Part shown: positions 26,038 to 35,627 of the stretch, piece by piece
Numbering within the stretch: position 1 is the stretch's first letter
How the letters are laid out: the number at the start of each line of letters is the position of its first letter
DNA from: Nitrospira sp. LK70
GTDB taxonomy: Bacteria > Nitrospirota > Nitrospiria > Nitrospirales > Nitrospiraceae
Assembly: GCA_011090425.1 (NCBI GenBank)
Contig: PHGD01000007.1
Location: forward strand, 27,779-91,778
Reading direction: 5' to 3'
Length of the DNA: 64,000 nucleotides
Position numbers and translations under genes: made by a program
The notes under the pieces: generated by a model
What the model saw: the letters and a program-made list of their open reading frames with translations, nothing else
Told to the model about the DNA's origin: nothing
Databases searched by the model: none

Positions 26038-26625
26038 GTGCACAATCAAGAATCTAAATTATTCGAAGAACTCGGAGCCTTGACTCGTTTTGTGGACAAC
26101 GCGATGAAAGCCATCTCGGCCGCCACCCCCCAGATCATTTCCAGCAGTACCCAGCTGCCGACCGCCGTCTCCCATTTGAGCGATCTGAACAAGATGGCGG
26201 AGGATGGCACACTTGAAGTAATGCGTTTGACGGAGATGATTCAGGATCATCACGGGCAGATCGCCAAAGACCTTTCCTCGGTCGTCGAGGTGTTGCAGGC
26301 GATGGATTGTGCGACCCTTGCAGGACGTCTCGAGAGCGTGACCTCTGTGCTCGCTCGGGACGGCAAGTGTCTGACGGAGATCATGACCGCCCTATCCTTT
26401 CAAGATCTGGTGGCTCAACGGGTGAGGAAACTTGTTGCCATTCTCGACGAAGTGCAAGGAAGGCTGATGGAGCTCGTGGTCGTGTTCGGATTTCAGGAAA
26501 GTTGCGAGGCGGCACGTGATATCGGCACAGCCGGACAGTTACTCAAACAACTTGAGGAATCGAAAACAACGGGCATGAAGCAGAAAGTTGCCGACGACAT
26601 CCTGGCTCAGTTCGGATTCAAATGA
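26038..26625 (+). CDS. cheZ: CheY-P phosphatase CheZ
   Basis: A 195-residue helical protein. The catalytic motif FQDLVAQ places D123 and Q127 like D143/Q147 of E. coli CheZ, and the C terminus VADDILAQFGF is the CheY-binding helix (E. coli ends DDLLDSLGF). I choose GTG 26038, with AGGGGG 7 bases upstream, over the earlier GTG 25993. The predicted four-helix core is short but complete. Confidence 0.92.
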   Translation: MHNQESKLFEELGALTRFVDNAMKAISAATPQIISSSTQLPTAVSHLSDLNKMAEDGTLEVMRLTEMIQDHHGQIAKDLSSVVEVLQAMDCATLAGRLESVTSVLARDGKCLTEIMTALSFQDLVAQRVRKLVAILDEVQGRLMELVVVFGFQESCEAARDIGTAGQLLKQLEESKTTGMKQKVADDILAQFGFK

Positions 26626-26637
26626 GGCGTCCGCACA

Positions 26638-27408
26638 ATGGATATTGCAACAGTGCTCGGGATCGTGATCGCGTTGGGTTCCATCGTTGGGGGGCAAGTA
26701 CTGGAAGGCGGCCACGTGAGTTCGATCCTACAGCTGACCGCCTTTATCATCGTAATCGGTGGGACGGCCGGAGCGATCTGTATCCAGAATCCGTTGCCGG
26801 TCGTCATTAAGGCGGTCGGTGCTCTGTCTCTGGTGCTTTTCGGTCATCACATCGACAATAAGGGCACGATCAAGTTGATCTTGGATCTCGCAAACCTCTC
26901 GCGCAAGCAGGGGTTGTTGGCGCTCGAGGGAAAACTGAAAGACATCAAAGATCCCTTCATAAAGAAAGGAATTCAGCTCATCGTTGACGGCACCGAACCG
27001 AAAGCTGTGCATGAGATTCTCGAGATTGAAGTGGAACATCATGAGGAACAAGGTATGGTTGCGGCCAAGGTCTGGGAAGCAGCCGGAGGATACGCACCGA
27101 CCGTCGGCATCCTCGGCGCGGTGCTGGGGTTGATTCATGTGATGGAAAACCTCGCTGATCCTTCGAAACTTGGCAGCGGGATCGCGGTCGCGTTCGTCGC
27201 CACGATCTACGGCGTGGGGGCGGCGAACCTCTTCTTCCTCCCCGTTGCCAACAAGATCAAGCTGAAGCTGAAAGAGGAAGCGGGGGCCCGCAACCTGATC
27301 ATCATGGGGCTCGTCGGACTCGCCCATGGTGAAAATCCTCGGTTGTTGCAAGAAAAGTTGGAGAGTGTCCTTCCGCACAGCGAACGTACGAAGGAGACAA
27401 AGAAGTGA
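26638..27408 (+). CDS. motA: Flagellar motor stator protein MotA (MotC type)
   Basis: A 256-residue stator subunit with four membrane helices (~4-22, 30-50, ~148-168, ~180-202) and a large cytoplasmic loop between helices 2 and 3. Conserved prolines are in GGYAPTVGILGAVLG and NLFFLPVANKIKLK. The sequence looks closer to the MotC/PomA group than to E. coli MotA, which would suit a second stator type in Pseudomonas nomenclature. 12 bp after cheZ; motB follows 84 bp later. Confidence 0.94.
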   Translation: MDIATVLGIVIALGSIVGGQVLEGGHVSSILQLTAFIIVIGGTAGAICIQNPLPVVIKAVGALSLVLFGHHIDNKGTIKLILDLANLSRKQGLLALEGKLKDIKDPFIKKGIQLIVDGTEPKAVHEILEIEVEHHEEQGMVAAKVWEAAGGYAPTVGILGAVLGLIHVMENLADPSKLGSGIAVAFVATIYGVGAANLFFLPVANKIKLKLKEEAGARNLIIMGLVGLAHGENPRLLQEKLESVLPHSERTKETKK

Positions 27409-27492
27409 AACATGAAATATGAAAAATGAAGCGTCATATCTCAAGTGTAAGCTGCACGTCTCACTCTTTCACCTCTAACGGTTTACGCGCTT
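27409..27492 (+). repeat. Low-complexity text-like repeat between motA and motB
   Basis: AAACATGAAATATGAAAAATG runs (about 27408-27428) followed by a CTCAC/CTTTCACC stretch. It resembles the decayed GAAAC-type intergenic repeats also seen near 29110-29165 and 44745-44800. No promoter or terminator is clear. Confidence 0.35.
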
Positions 27493-28341
27493 ATGGCCAA
27501 GCATAAACACGAAGAACACGAGAATCACGAGCGCTGGTTGGTCTCGTATGCCGATTTCATTACCTTACTGTTTGCGTTCTTCGTCGTGATGTACTCGATC
27601 TCGTCGGTCAACATCGGAAAGTATCGAACCGTCAGCGAATCGATCAAGGCGGCGCTGAATCCGCTCGTTAACCACTCGGGTGCGAATCAGGTAATCAGTG
27701 TCGGCGAAGCAAAACCAGCGCTGCAAGGCCGGAATCCAACCGACGCCAAGGAAGTCATGATTCGCCGTATCCGCCAACTAGCCCAAGTCATTAAAGATAA
27801 GCAACTGAGAGACTTGGTGGCGTTCGTTACCGTCGTGCAGACGATCAATGGAGACATCGTAATCACCATCCCTGATCGACTGCTGTTTAACAGCGGAGAA
27901 GCGACTGTCAGAGCGGAAGCCCTTCCGTTTCTCGAAGGATTAGGCGGAGCTATCCTGGAAATGAACCGGCATGCCCGCGTCGAAGGACATACGGATAATG
28001 TTCCAATTCGGACGGCACAGTTTCCTTCTAATTGGGAACTGTCGGCCGCTCGGGCAGTGATGGTTGTGCGGGTATTGTCGGAGCTCTACGGAGTACCGCC
28101 GGATCACCTGACGGCCGTGGGGCATGCCGATACCAGACCCATGACGGCCAACTCGGATGCGGAACAGAGGGCCAAGAATCGTCGAGTCGAAGTCGTCATT
28201 CTTGAGCAAGCGCCTCCGGCTCCCGTTCTCCAGTCTGCGGATGAGACTGACATATCCAAGCAATCGACTGAAGAAGTGTCGTCGAGCGCATCGCAGCCTG
28301 GTCCTGAGTTGCTCGGCGACGGCCGACTCCGGACGCCGTAG
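27493..28341 (+). CDS. motB: Flagellar motor stator protein MotB (MotD type)
   Basis: A 282-residue protein with one N-terminal membrane helix (SYADFITLLFAFFVVMYS). The aspartate at residue 21 is the proton-binding residue. Residues ~125-235 form the OmpA-like peptidoglycan-binding domain (EGHTDNVPIRTAQFPSNW, NRRVEVVIL). The last ~45 residues are a disordered S/E/P tail. Anchors the MotA ring to the cell wall. Confidence 0.94.
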   Translation: MAKHKHEEHENHERWLVSYADFITLLFAFFVVMYSISSVNIGKYRTVSESIKAALNPLVNHSGANQVISVGEAKPALQGRNPTDAKEVMIRRIRQLAQVIKDKQLRDLVAFVTVVQTINGDIVITIPDRLLFNSGEATVRAEALPFLEGLGGAILEMNRHARVEGHTDNVPIRTAQFPSNWELSAARAVMVVRVLSELYGVPPDHLTAVGHADTRPMTANSDAEQRAKNRRVEVVILEQAPPAPVLQSADETDISKQSTEEVSSSASQPGPELLGDGRLRTP

Positions 28342-28374
28342 GCCTATCGTAGGTTCCCACAGGCAGCCTGACTT

Positions 28375-28402
28375 TCAAGTCTCGTTCACATGCAACCGAC
28401 AG
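28375..28402 (+). promoter_or_regulatory. Sigma-28-type promoter before STAS gene
   Basis: TCAAGTCT (28375-28382), a 12-bp spacer, then ACCGACAG (28395-28402). It lies 38 bp before ATG 28441 and overlaps the alternative upstream ATG 28390, which argues for the downstream start. Confidence 0.45.
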
Positions 28403-28440
28403 TATGTGCCAGTGATCTCAGCGAAGAGGTTTCACGATCG

Positions 28441-28743
28441 ATGACAACGAAAACGGCTGCATCTCAGACGCAACGGGCTGAAGATCAGAATCCCAAACAC
28501 CTCGCGCTCAAGGGCGATCTCACCATCTTTGAGGTGACGGAGATCAAGGCATCTCTGATGAAGCTGTTTGCAAATGATGGGTTGGTGTCATTGGATCTCA
28601 GCGGCGTTGCACGAGTGGACGCGGCGGCGATTCAGCTGATGCTGGCCGCGCGTAAACAAGGACGCATGATCGTGATGGGTATCTCCGATGATCTTCAGAC
28701 GAAATTGAATCAGTTGGGATTGGCCGATCCTCTGAGCGAGTGA
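28441..28743 (+). CDS. STAS domain protein lacking the phospho-acceptor
   Basis: A 100-residue anti-anti-sigma type STAS domain (LALKGDLTIFEVTEIKASLM, LDLSGVARVDAAAIQLML). The usual serine or threonine in VDSSG/VDSAG is alanine here (VDAAA), so phosphorylation at that site is not possible. STAS proteins beside cheA are common and may dock to chemotaxis complexes. ATG 28441 chosen; GAAGAGG is about 11 bases upstream. Confidence 0.8.
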   Translation: MTTKTAASQTQRAEDQNPKHLALKGDLTIFEVTEIKASLMKLFANDGLVSLDLSGVARVDAAAIQLMLAARKQGRMIVMGISDDLQTKLNQLGLADPLSE

Positions 28744-28884
28744 GAAGCCTACCGTTGAGGCCGAGACGGTACCAGACACAGATTCGAAGCGCAATCGAGA
28801 GGTGCGAGGGGAGCCGGGATTGCGGGCTATGAATTCTCGCGAGAACCACAGCAGAAGGTTCGTGCATCCTTAGCCCGTCGTTGA

Positions 28885-29070
28885 AGCGGCACTCAGTGCG
28901 CTTCGCGGAAATTGAACGCGTTCAGATTCACACCGATCCTCATGCTCACGATCGAGTCGGTGGCTGACAAGAGACAAACAGGAAAAGAGGCCGGTGCAAC
29001 GGGCTGGATCATCAAACCGTTCAACCCGGATATCCTGCTGAAAACAATCGCCAAAGTATTGTCGGCATAG
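28885..29070 (+). pseudogene. CheY-like receiver remnant, C-terminal half only
   Basis: The frame from 28885 to the stop at 29068-29070 reads FRFTPILMLTIESVADKRQT (from ~28921) and then GKEAGATGWIIKPFNPDILL. This is the C-terminal third of a chemotaxis CheY, including the threonine of the MLT motif and the lysine of KPF. The N-terminal half with the phosphorylated aspartate is missing; a stop lies at 28882 and nothing CheY-like is upstream in 28744-28884. It sits between STAS and cheA, where a cheY often occurs. Too short and truncated to work as a receiver. Confidence 0.75.
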
Positions 29071-29104
29071 CGGCGCGAACGTGTCTTGCGAGGAGCGTTC
29101 GCTT

Positions 29105-29175
29105 CGGAGTTTTAAGTTGCAAGTTCCAAGTTGCAAGCTGAAACCAGAAACCTGAGACTTGAAATCCGAAGCTTG
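29105..29175 (+). repeat. Low-complexity text-like repeat before cheA
   Basis: AAGTTGCAAGTTCC then AAGTTGCAAGCTG then GAAACCAGAAACC: short imperfect AAGTTGCAAG and GAAACC units. Similar GAAACCAGAAACC lies on the minus strand near 44755. Decayed intergenic repeat family; no coding potential. Confidence 0.4.
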
Positions 29176-29243
29176 GACCCTACCAACGAAACGACGCACG
29201 CCCCGCTGAGCCAAAGCGGGCATCAGGGAGAACGAAGTAGAAG

Positions 29244-31412
29244 ATGAGCAATGAGTTCGCACAATTTCAGGACGCGTTCTTTGAGGAGGCGGCTGAGCAT
29301 CTCGCGGTCGTCGAAGCAGGGCTCCTGGAGTTGGAACAGCATCCGGAGGATCTCGACCTTCTCAATAAGGTCTTTCGCTCGGCCCATTCGATCAAAGGCA
29401 CAGCCGGCATGTTCGGCTTTCACGCGATTGGGGAATTTACCCACAAGATGGAGACGTTGCTTGATTTGCTGCGGAATAGGCGTAAGGCGGTTTCTCCATC
29501 CATCGCGGATCTCCTCTTAGAGGCAACCGATTGCTTGAAGATGGTGATCCAATCAACGAAGTCAGGTGCGGCGATTGACGACAAAACTGTCCAGAGACTC
29601 GCTGGAGAGTTGACCTCATCGAGCGCGTCGGACTCGCGGGCGTCGGCAGTGAATGTGAGCAGGGAAAATGCAGAACCTGGTTCGGGCGAGAACTGTGGTG
29701 GAGATCAGACTTTTGTGATCAAGTGGACCCCTCCGGATTGGTTATTTCAACGAGGGCTCGACCCGCTTCAAACGTTCAAGGAACTAAAAAGCCTTGGCGT
29801 CCTGACCGGAGTCGCGCTTGATATGTCTCGACTACCGGATCTTGGCTGCATCGATCCGGAGACCTGCTACTTGTCATGGACCATGCAACTGACAACGAGG
29901 AAAGATCAGAAGGTAATCGAGTCCGTCTTCGAATTCGTCAGAGAAGACAGTGCGTTATTAATCCAACCGATTGAAGGCGCAGGAGAGCGATCGCAGAATC
30001 TTGTAACGGAGACAGATTCCTCTGCCGAACCAGAAGCCCCTAAACTGCTCGGGCAAATTCTCGTGGAAGGCGGCTGGGTTTCTCCCGACGAGCTTGATCG
30101 CGCGCTGAGAGAACAAGAGCGGGTAGGCGAAATTCTTGTCAAGCAGAAGGTGGTCACCCACCAGCAAGTGGAGCAGGCGCTGCAAAAACAACGTCAGCAA
30201 GAATCCTTCGCGCAGGCGAAAAGAACCGATGCCACCTCCATCCGCGTTGATACGGCAAAGATCGACAAGCTTATCAACTTGGTGGGTGAGCTGGTGATCA
30301 CCCAGTCTATGCTGACCGATTTGGGGTCTCGATTCGAGATGCGGCAGCTGCCGGTGCTATTGGAGCGCATGGTGGACCTGCAGCGGAACGCTCGAGAAAT
30401 TCAAGAACGTGTCATGAGCATTCGCATGTTGCCCATCGGTACCGCATTTGCCAGGTTCCCTCGATTCGTGCGAGATCTTTCGGCCAAAACAGGCAAGAAA
30501 ATCCAACTCATCCTGTCCGGAGGAGAGACGGAATTGGACAAGACGGTCATCGAGTCCATCGGAGATCCGCTCATACACCTGGTAAGGAATTCGGCCGATC
30601 ACGGATTGGAGCTTCCGGAAGAGCGATTGGACAATGATAAACAGGAGGTCGGGACGATCCGGCTCAATTCGTTCCATGAAAGCGGAACCATCTGCATCAC
30701 CGTGGAGGACGATGGCCGTGGATTGGACCGCGACAAGATTGTGGCAAAGGCAAACAAGCAAGGCTTGATCAGCGACAGCGATAAACTGACCGATGATCAA
30801 ATTTGGCCGTTGATCTTCAAGCCAGGGTTTTCCACCGCGGAGAAAATAACGGACGTGTCTGGTCGTGGTGTGGGTATGGATGTGGTGAAGCGAAACATCG
30901 AAAGCCTGGGAGGGACGGTCAGTGTCAAGACGACCAAGGGCAAGGGCACCACATTCATACTCAGGCTGCCGCTCACATTGGCGATCATTGACGGCATGAC
31001 GGTGCGGGTCGGCAAGGAAACCTACATCGTGCCGCTCCTGTCCATACTTGAGTCGATCCAACCTAAAGTCGAATTGATCAAAACCGTGGTCGGCAAGGGT
31101 CAACTCGTTAATGTTCGAAGCATCTACATCCCGATAGTGCGATTGTACGAAGTCTTCGCGAGCGAGCCTCAGTATACGGATCCCACGGATGCCATTCTGC
31201 TCATTCTGGAGGCGGAAGGGGAACGGGTGGCGCTTATGGTGGATGAAATTGTTGGACAACAGCAGGTTGTCATCAAGAGCATGGAGCAGAATTTTCGCAA
31301 GGTCAAAGGCATCGCCGGCGCAACGATTCTTGGAGACGGCAGGATCGGGTTCATTGTCGATGTACGTGGCCTGCTCGAAATCGCTCGTCACGGTCATCCG
31401 GTTGCAGCTTGA
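29244..31412 (+). CDS. cheA: Chemotaxis histidine kinase CheA with MshEN-like linker
   Basis: A 722-residue kinase. HPt domain with H48 (RSAHSIKGTAG); a P2-like domain ~155-245; dimerisation and ATPase ~330-580 (LVRNSADHG, VEDDGRGLD, SGRGVGMDVV); CheW-like regulatory domain ~585-720. Residues ~267-318 are unusual: two tandem units, LLGQILVEGGWVSPDELDRA and VGEILVKQKVVTHQQVEQAL, resembling the MshEN/T2SSE N-terminal motif, which binds c-di-GMP in some ATPases. cheW starts 60 bp later. Confidence 0.95.
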   Translation: MSNEFAQFQDAFFEEAAEHLAVVEAGLLELEQHPEDLDLLNKVFRSAHSIKGTAGMFGFHAIGEFTHKMETLLDLLRNRRKAVSPSIADLLLEATDCLKMVIQSTKSGAAIDDKTVQRLAGELTSSSASDSRASAVNVSRENAEPGSGENCGGDQTFVIKWTPPDWLFQRGLDPLQTFKELKSLGVLTGVALDMSRLPDLGCIDPETCYLSWTMQLTTRKDQKVIESVFEFVREDSALLIQPIEGAGERSQNLVTETDSSAEPEAPKLLGQILVEGGWVSPDELDRALREQERVGEILVKQKVVTHQQVEQALQKQRQQESFAQAKRTDATSIRVDTAKIDKLINLVGELVITQSMLTDLGSRFEMRQLPVLLERMVDLQRNAREIQERVMSIRMLPIGTAFARFPRFVRDLSAKTGKKIQLILSGGETELDKTVIESIGDPLIHLVRNSADHGLELPEERLDNDKQEVGTIRLNSFHESGTICITVEDDGRGLDRDKIVAKANKQGLISDSDKLTDDQIWPLIFKPGFSTAEKITDVSGRGVGMDVVKRNIESLGGTVSVKTTKGKGTTFILRLPLTLAIIDGMTVRVGKETYIVPLLSILESIQPKVELIKTVVGKGQLVNVRSIYIPIVRLYEVFASEPQYTDPTDAILLILEAEGERVALMVDEIVGQQQVVIKSMEQNFRKVKGIAGATILGDGRIGFIVDVRGLLEIARHGHPVAA

Positions 31413-31471
31413 GCATCCATCACGCTGAATCGGCGAAACAGCAAGAAGGGAGCTTCTATGGAGGGGCAGCT

Positions 31472-31990
31472 ATGGACAAGGAAACCAAAGACCTCAATCC
31501 TCAGCAAACAGGATTGAGCACAGACGGGAGCCAGTTTTTGACATTCAGTCTAGGAGAAGAGCTGTATGGTGTCGATATTCTCCGTGTGCAGGAGATCAAG
31601 GGCTATGCGGCCGTGACCAAAATTCCGAATACACCGCCTCATATCAAGGGAGTTTTGAATCTGCGCGGAACCATCGTGCCCATCGTCGAGCTACGGACCA
31701 AATTCGGTATGCCGACCATCGACTACACGGCGTTTACCGTCATCATCGTGGTGATGGTGCAGGCCAAAGTGACGGGGTTGGTGGTTGATGCGGTGTCCGA
31801 CGTGCTTGACATCGAGAAAAAGGATATTCAGTCAGCGCCGGATTTCGGGAATAAGGTCGACGTGACGTTCTTGAACGGGATTGGAAAGTCCGGCGACAAA
31901 CTGGTGTCGCTGTTGGACATCGATCGGTTGTTACTGGATTCAGTAACGAAAGAGTTCTCAAAGGATCTACCGGTGGCGGCCGCAGCGTAA
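31472..31990 (+). CDS. cheW: Chemotaxis coupling protein CheW
   Basis: A 172-residue CheW domain protein (FLTFSLGEELYGVDILRVQE, IKGVLNLRGTIVPIVELR). It bridges CheA and chemoreceptors. ATG 31472 is chosen because GGAGGGG lies 6 bases upstream; an in-frame TTG at 31409 would overlap cheA. Usual length. Confidence 0.94.
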   Translation: MDKETKDLNPQQTGLSTDGSQFLTFSLGEELYGVDILRVQEIKGYAAVTKIPNTPPHIKGVLNLRGTIVPIVELRTKFGMPTIDYTAFTVIIVVMVQAKVTGLVVDAVSDVLDIEKKDIQSAPDFGNKVDVTFLNGIGKSGDKLVSLLDIDRLLLDSVTKEFSKDLPVAAAA

Positions 31991-32286
31991 GGAGCCGGGC
32001 CAAGCACCGTGTCCGGTTACTAAGCCGGCGACCATGCCATAGCGGAAAGTGATCCTTTATGGCGAAACGTGAACGAAGATCCGTCAGCCACCGGTCTCGA
32101 AACAGTTTGATCATTGCTGGCGCTGGTCCGACGTCGCTCGCGAAGGGCGGTCGCTTCTCACTCATGCAAGGATTGCATCGGCGGTGTTTTGTGCTGTACC
32201 GATGGAGTTCTCAATCATCCCTTCTCGAAGCACTCCTTCCCATGGCTCTCCGTTTTTCTGACCGCGAGATTGTCTTCCGTCGCCGC

Positions 32287-32314
32287 TTAAGGTTTTCCAT
32301 CCCAAAGCCGATAG
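32287..32314 (+). promoter_or_regulatory. Sigma-28-type promoter upstream of chemoreceptor
   Basis: TTAAGGTT (32287-32294), a 12-bp spacer, then GCCGATAG (32307-32314). The chemoreceptor ATG is 376 bp downstream, so the message would have a long leader. A second, poorer -10-like ACCGATAA is at 32554. Confidence 0.5.
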
Positions 32315-32563
32315 AGCGTCAGTGAAGCCATAGGATGCCAGTCACGCGAACGGCTTAAACCATTTGGGCTGGGCAGGGAAGAGGCCTGTCGGTTGAAGGT
32401 GCAGCCAAGAGACACTCGAGACAAAGCGTCCAGTGGATGCGCTTTTCTCACTGGTGAACCGCACCGCAGTTGCGAGCTCGTTGGACGAAAAGAGCGCGAC
32501 GTAAACAAGTATTTCAATTTGCGGAGCAAGTTCAAATTGATTGCCACATTTCGACCGATAAGA

Positions 32564-32680
32564 ATGCTCTTGGTGTGTCTTGTTGCGACGGCCATGTTTG
32601 GTGGGGCTCAGTTGAGCGTACGCAATGAATGGGGTCTAGCAGACGCGAAGTTCCAAGAAGGTCTGGCTAGCGGCACTTGA
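32564..32680 (+). CDS. Possible small hydrophobic peptide
   Basis: A 38-residue frame from ATG 32564 begins [18 protein letters not shown], like a signal peptide or a single membrane helix, and ends 10 bp before the chemoreceptor ATG. The frame is open further upstream to 32393. No clear ribosome binding site. It may be a chance ORF or a remnant. Confidence 0.25.
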   Translation: MLLVCLVATAMFGGAQLSVRNEWGLADAKFQEGLASGT

Positions 32681-32690
32681 GGGAGGTCCT

Positions 32691-35465
32691 ATGATCGAGA
32701 GGTTCGGCAATTTCAAGATCAGATCGAAACTGCTGTGCGGGTTCGGGGTCATAGGACTACTGCTCGTCATCATCGGCGGCTTGTCCATCGTAGGCATGAA
32801 TCGGCTGAATGGGAACACGGAGTTTATCTATAAGACGAACTTGATCGGGGTCACGGTCATGGGTGATCTGCGTGCGCAGATGCTGCGCAGGAGCAACTTC
32901 GTCGTCTGGCACATGCTGGCGAACGACTCGGCCACGATGGCTGCGCGGGAAAAGAGCATCGCGGAACTCGACAAGGAAATAGAGGATCTCTTGGCGAAGT
33001 ATGTCCCGCTCATCGTCACCGAACCTGAAAAACAGGTATTTGAAAAATTAACAGCCGGAATCCCCGAGTATATGGAAGTCCGCAAGAAGGTGTTGCAACT
33101 CAGCAAGAACTTCAGCAAGGACGCGGCAGCAGAGGTTCAGAAGACCGAGCTGGCAGGGAAAATCGGCGTGCTCTATGACGCAGTCGACTGGTTGGTCGAA
33201 GAAAACAAGAGACAAGCGGAGGAGAGCTATCGATCCGGCCACGATCTCAGTACGAACCTGAATTGGGGCATGGGGATATTGAACATCAGCGCGATCCTCA
33301 TCGGCGCATTCACCGTATGGTTCGTCTCCAAGCTGATCAGCAAGAACTTGCTGAACGTGCTTGACGCGGCACATAAACTCCAAGACGGTCAATTGACCCA
33401 TCGCTCGACGGTCACGGCACAGGATGAAATCGGAGAGTTGGCGCAGGCGTTCAATCAAATGGCCGAGGCGTTGGCTCAGGCGGCGGGCAAACAACAGGAG
33501 ATGATGGAGGAGATGCAGGCACGCATCGACATCATGGACACCACGAGCATCGTTTCGGAAGCAGACCTCAAGGGCGATATCCTCACGGCCAACGAGAAAT
33601 ATCGTGAAATCTCCAAGTACTCAGAGAAAGAATTGATCGGTAGTCCGCACAGCATCACGCGCCATCCCGACATGCCGAAAGAGACCTTCAGGACCATGTG
33701 GAAAGCAATCGGCCGGGGAGAGATCTTTCGGGGTGTCATCAAGAACCGCGCAAAAGATGGTACACCCTATTATGTCGATGCTGTGATCAAGCCGATCACG
33801 GGTCCGAACGGCAAACCCCGGAAATACTTGGGTGTGCGTTACGAAATCACGCAGTACGAGCTCGCGCGTCAGAATATGAAGGGTATCGTCGATGCGATCG
33901 ATGCATCCTACGCCACCATCGAGTTCGATCTCAAAGGCAACGTCCTCACGGCCAACAATGTGTTCTTGCAGACGATGGGCTACAGCCTGGACGAAATCAA
34001 GGGTAAGCACCACAGTCAGTTCGTCGATTCGTCGCATAGCGGATCGCCGGAGTATCGCGCGTTCTGGGAGAAGCTCGGGCGCGGCGAACGAGAGGCCGGT
34101 CAGTACAAATACATCACGAAGAGCGGCAAGGAGGTTTGGGTTCAGTCCAGTTACAACCCGGTCATGGACGAGATGGGGCGGCCGTTCAAAGTGCTGCAAT
34201 TAGCCGATGATATCACGGGACAGAAGCAGGCGCAGGTCGAGGTGGAAAAACTGATTGTCGCCGCCGCAGCCGGCCAGCTGTCGGAGCGCATCAAGACCGA
34301 TCGGTTCGAGGGTACAGCCAAGGTGCTCACCCAGAGTTTCAACCAGCTTCTTGATTCCGTCGCCATGCCTTTGAACGAAGCCCAAGCCGTGCTCACTGCG
34401 CTGGCGAGCAACGATCTCACCAAGATGCTGACGGGCGTTTATCAGGGCGAATTCGAGCAGATGAAGACCAGCGTGAATGACGCGCTGACGAATCTAGCCA
34501 CGACGATCGCCGCCGTGCGTGAGTCAGTGGAGGCAGTGGCGACGTGTGCCGAAGAGATCACGAAAGGGAACGAAGACCTGTCGCAACGGACCAGCGAACA
34601 GGCCTCGGCACTGGAAGAGACCAGTGCCTCGATGGAAGAGATGACGAGCACGGTCAAGCAGAACGCGGACAATGCCAAGCAGGCTAATCAACTGGCGGTG
34701 GCCGCGCGGGACACGGCGGACAAGGGTGGGGTGGTTACGAAGCAGGCCGTTGACGCGATGGCGGAGATCAACAAAAGCAGCAAGAAGATTGCCGACATCA
34801 TCACGGTGATCGACGAGATTGCGTTCCAAACAAACCTGTTGGCCTTGAACGCGGCCGTGGAAGCGGCACGGGCGGGAGAACATGGACGCGGGTTTGCCGT
34901 GGTGGCGGCGGAGGTGCGGAACCTGGCGCAGCGCTCGGCGACAGCGGCCAAGGAAATCAAGGGCTTGATCAACGAGTCGATTCAACGGGTGAACGACGGC
35001 AGTGAGCTGGTCAATCAGTCGGGGAAGACATTGGAAGAAATCGTGAGTGCTGTGAAGCGGGTGGGTGACATTATTGCTGAGATCACGGCGGCGTCGCAGG
35101 AGCAGGCGAGCGGGATCGATCAGGTGAACAAGGCGATCATGGCGATGGACGAAACGACACAGCAGAATGCGGCCCTGGTGGAGGAGACCACGAGCACCAG
35201 TCAGTCGATGAGGAGTCAAGCGGCGGAACTCCTGCGCCGAATGGCGTTGTTCAAGATCCAGAAGATGTCTGAGGCAGAGAAAGCGGAGAACGTGGCAATC
35301 GCCAGTGTGAGGGAACATGCTGCCCGCTCAATCGACCGCGCGTATAACTCTTGGGAACGGAAAGCGGCAAAGTCACGATCGCCTCACACGAATATGTCAA
35401 AGAATGCCATGGTCGTTACCGGAGGGAATGCCTTCCAGGGGTCGGAGGAGTTCGAAGAGTTTTAA
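32691..35465 (+). CDS. Methyl-accepting chemotaxis protein with two PAS domains
   Basis: A 924-residue chemoreceptor. TM1 ~15-37, a periplasmic four-helix-bundle sensor ~40-190, TM2 ~192-216, HAMP ~215-270, PAS ~283-385, PAS ~400-510, a HAMP-like segment and the signalling hairpin with [20 protein letters not shown] at the tip. The C terminus SEEFEEF is acidic-aromatic and might be a CheR/CheB tether-like tail (inference). PAS domains after a transmembrane sensor suggest joint sensing of an external ligand and an internal redox or energy signal, as in Aer-like receptors. GGGAGG SD. Confidence 0.94.
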   Translation: MIERFGNFKIRSKLLCGFGVIGLLLVIIGGLSIVGMNRLNGNTEFIYKTNLIGVTVMGDLRAQMLRRSNFVVWHMLANDSATMAAREKSIAELDKEIEDLLAKYVPLIVTEPEKQVFEKLTAGIPEYMEVRKKVLQLSKNFSKDAAAEVQKTELAGKIGVLYDAVDWLVEENKRQAEESYRSGHDLSTNLNWGMGILNISAILIGAFTVWFVSKLISKNLLNVLDAAHKLQDGQLTHRSTVTAQDEIGELAQAFNQMAEALAQAAGKQQEMMEEMQARIDIMDTTSIVSEADLKGDILTANEKYREISKYSEKELIGSPHSITRHPDMPKETFRTMWKAIGRGEIFRGVIKNRAKDGTPYYVDAVIKPITGPNGKPRKYLGVRYEITQYELARQNMKGIVDAIDASYATIEFDLKGNVLTANNVFLQTMGYSLDEIKGKHHSQFVDSSHSGSPEYRAFWEKLGRGEREAGQYKYITKSGKEVWVQSSYNPVMDEMGRPFKVLQLADDITGQKQAQVEVEKLIVAAAAGQLSERIKTDRFEGTAKVLTQSFNQLLDSVAMPLNEAQAVLTALASNDLTKMLTGVYQGEFEQMKTSVNDALTNLATTIAAVRESVEAVATCAEEITKGNEDLSQRTSEQASALEETSASMEEMTSTVKQNADNAKQANQLAVAARDTADKGGVVTKQAVDAMAEINKSSKKIADIITVIDEIAFQTNLLALNAAVEAARAGEHGRGFAVVAAEVRNLAQRSATAAKEIKGLINESIQRVNDGSELVNQSGKTLEEIVSAVKRVGDIIAEITAASQEQASGIDQVNKAIMAMDETTQQNAALVEETTSTSQSMRSQAAELLRRMALFKIQKMSEAEKAENVAIASVREHAARSIDRAYNSWERKAAKSRSPHTNMSKNAMVVTGGNAFQGSEEFEEF

Positions 35466-35627
35466 CGACGGACCGCTCGGTCAAAACTGTTCTCGACAGA
35501 AGATTCCCCTTCATGACATCACGTAGTTCTGCCTTGGCCTCAACCAACCATCCGAAGGGTTGTACAAAGCCGAGTGCCACATAGCACTCTCCACCGTGCT
35601 CCATCAGCCCGTGTCCATCCGCTCCGT

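Larger units (their letters stand above)
31991..32690 (+). other. 700-bp intergenic region before chemoreceptor
   Basis: No convincing full gene. An ATG frame at 32059-32325 has arginine-rich, low-complexity coding and no SD, so I do not call it. A sigma-28-type box is at 32287-32314 and a small frame with a hydrophobic segment ends at 32680 (listed separately). Confidence 0.5.

Noticed and set aside
32059..32325. 88-codon ATG frame after cheW
   Set aside because: Arginine-rich shadow-like composition, no SD, and it contains a better-supported promoter box.
32532..32561. ACCGATAA with upstream TCAAATTG before the chemoreceptor
   Set aside because: The spacer would be 14 bp; poor -35. The box at 32287 fits better.
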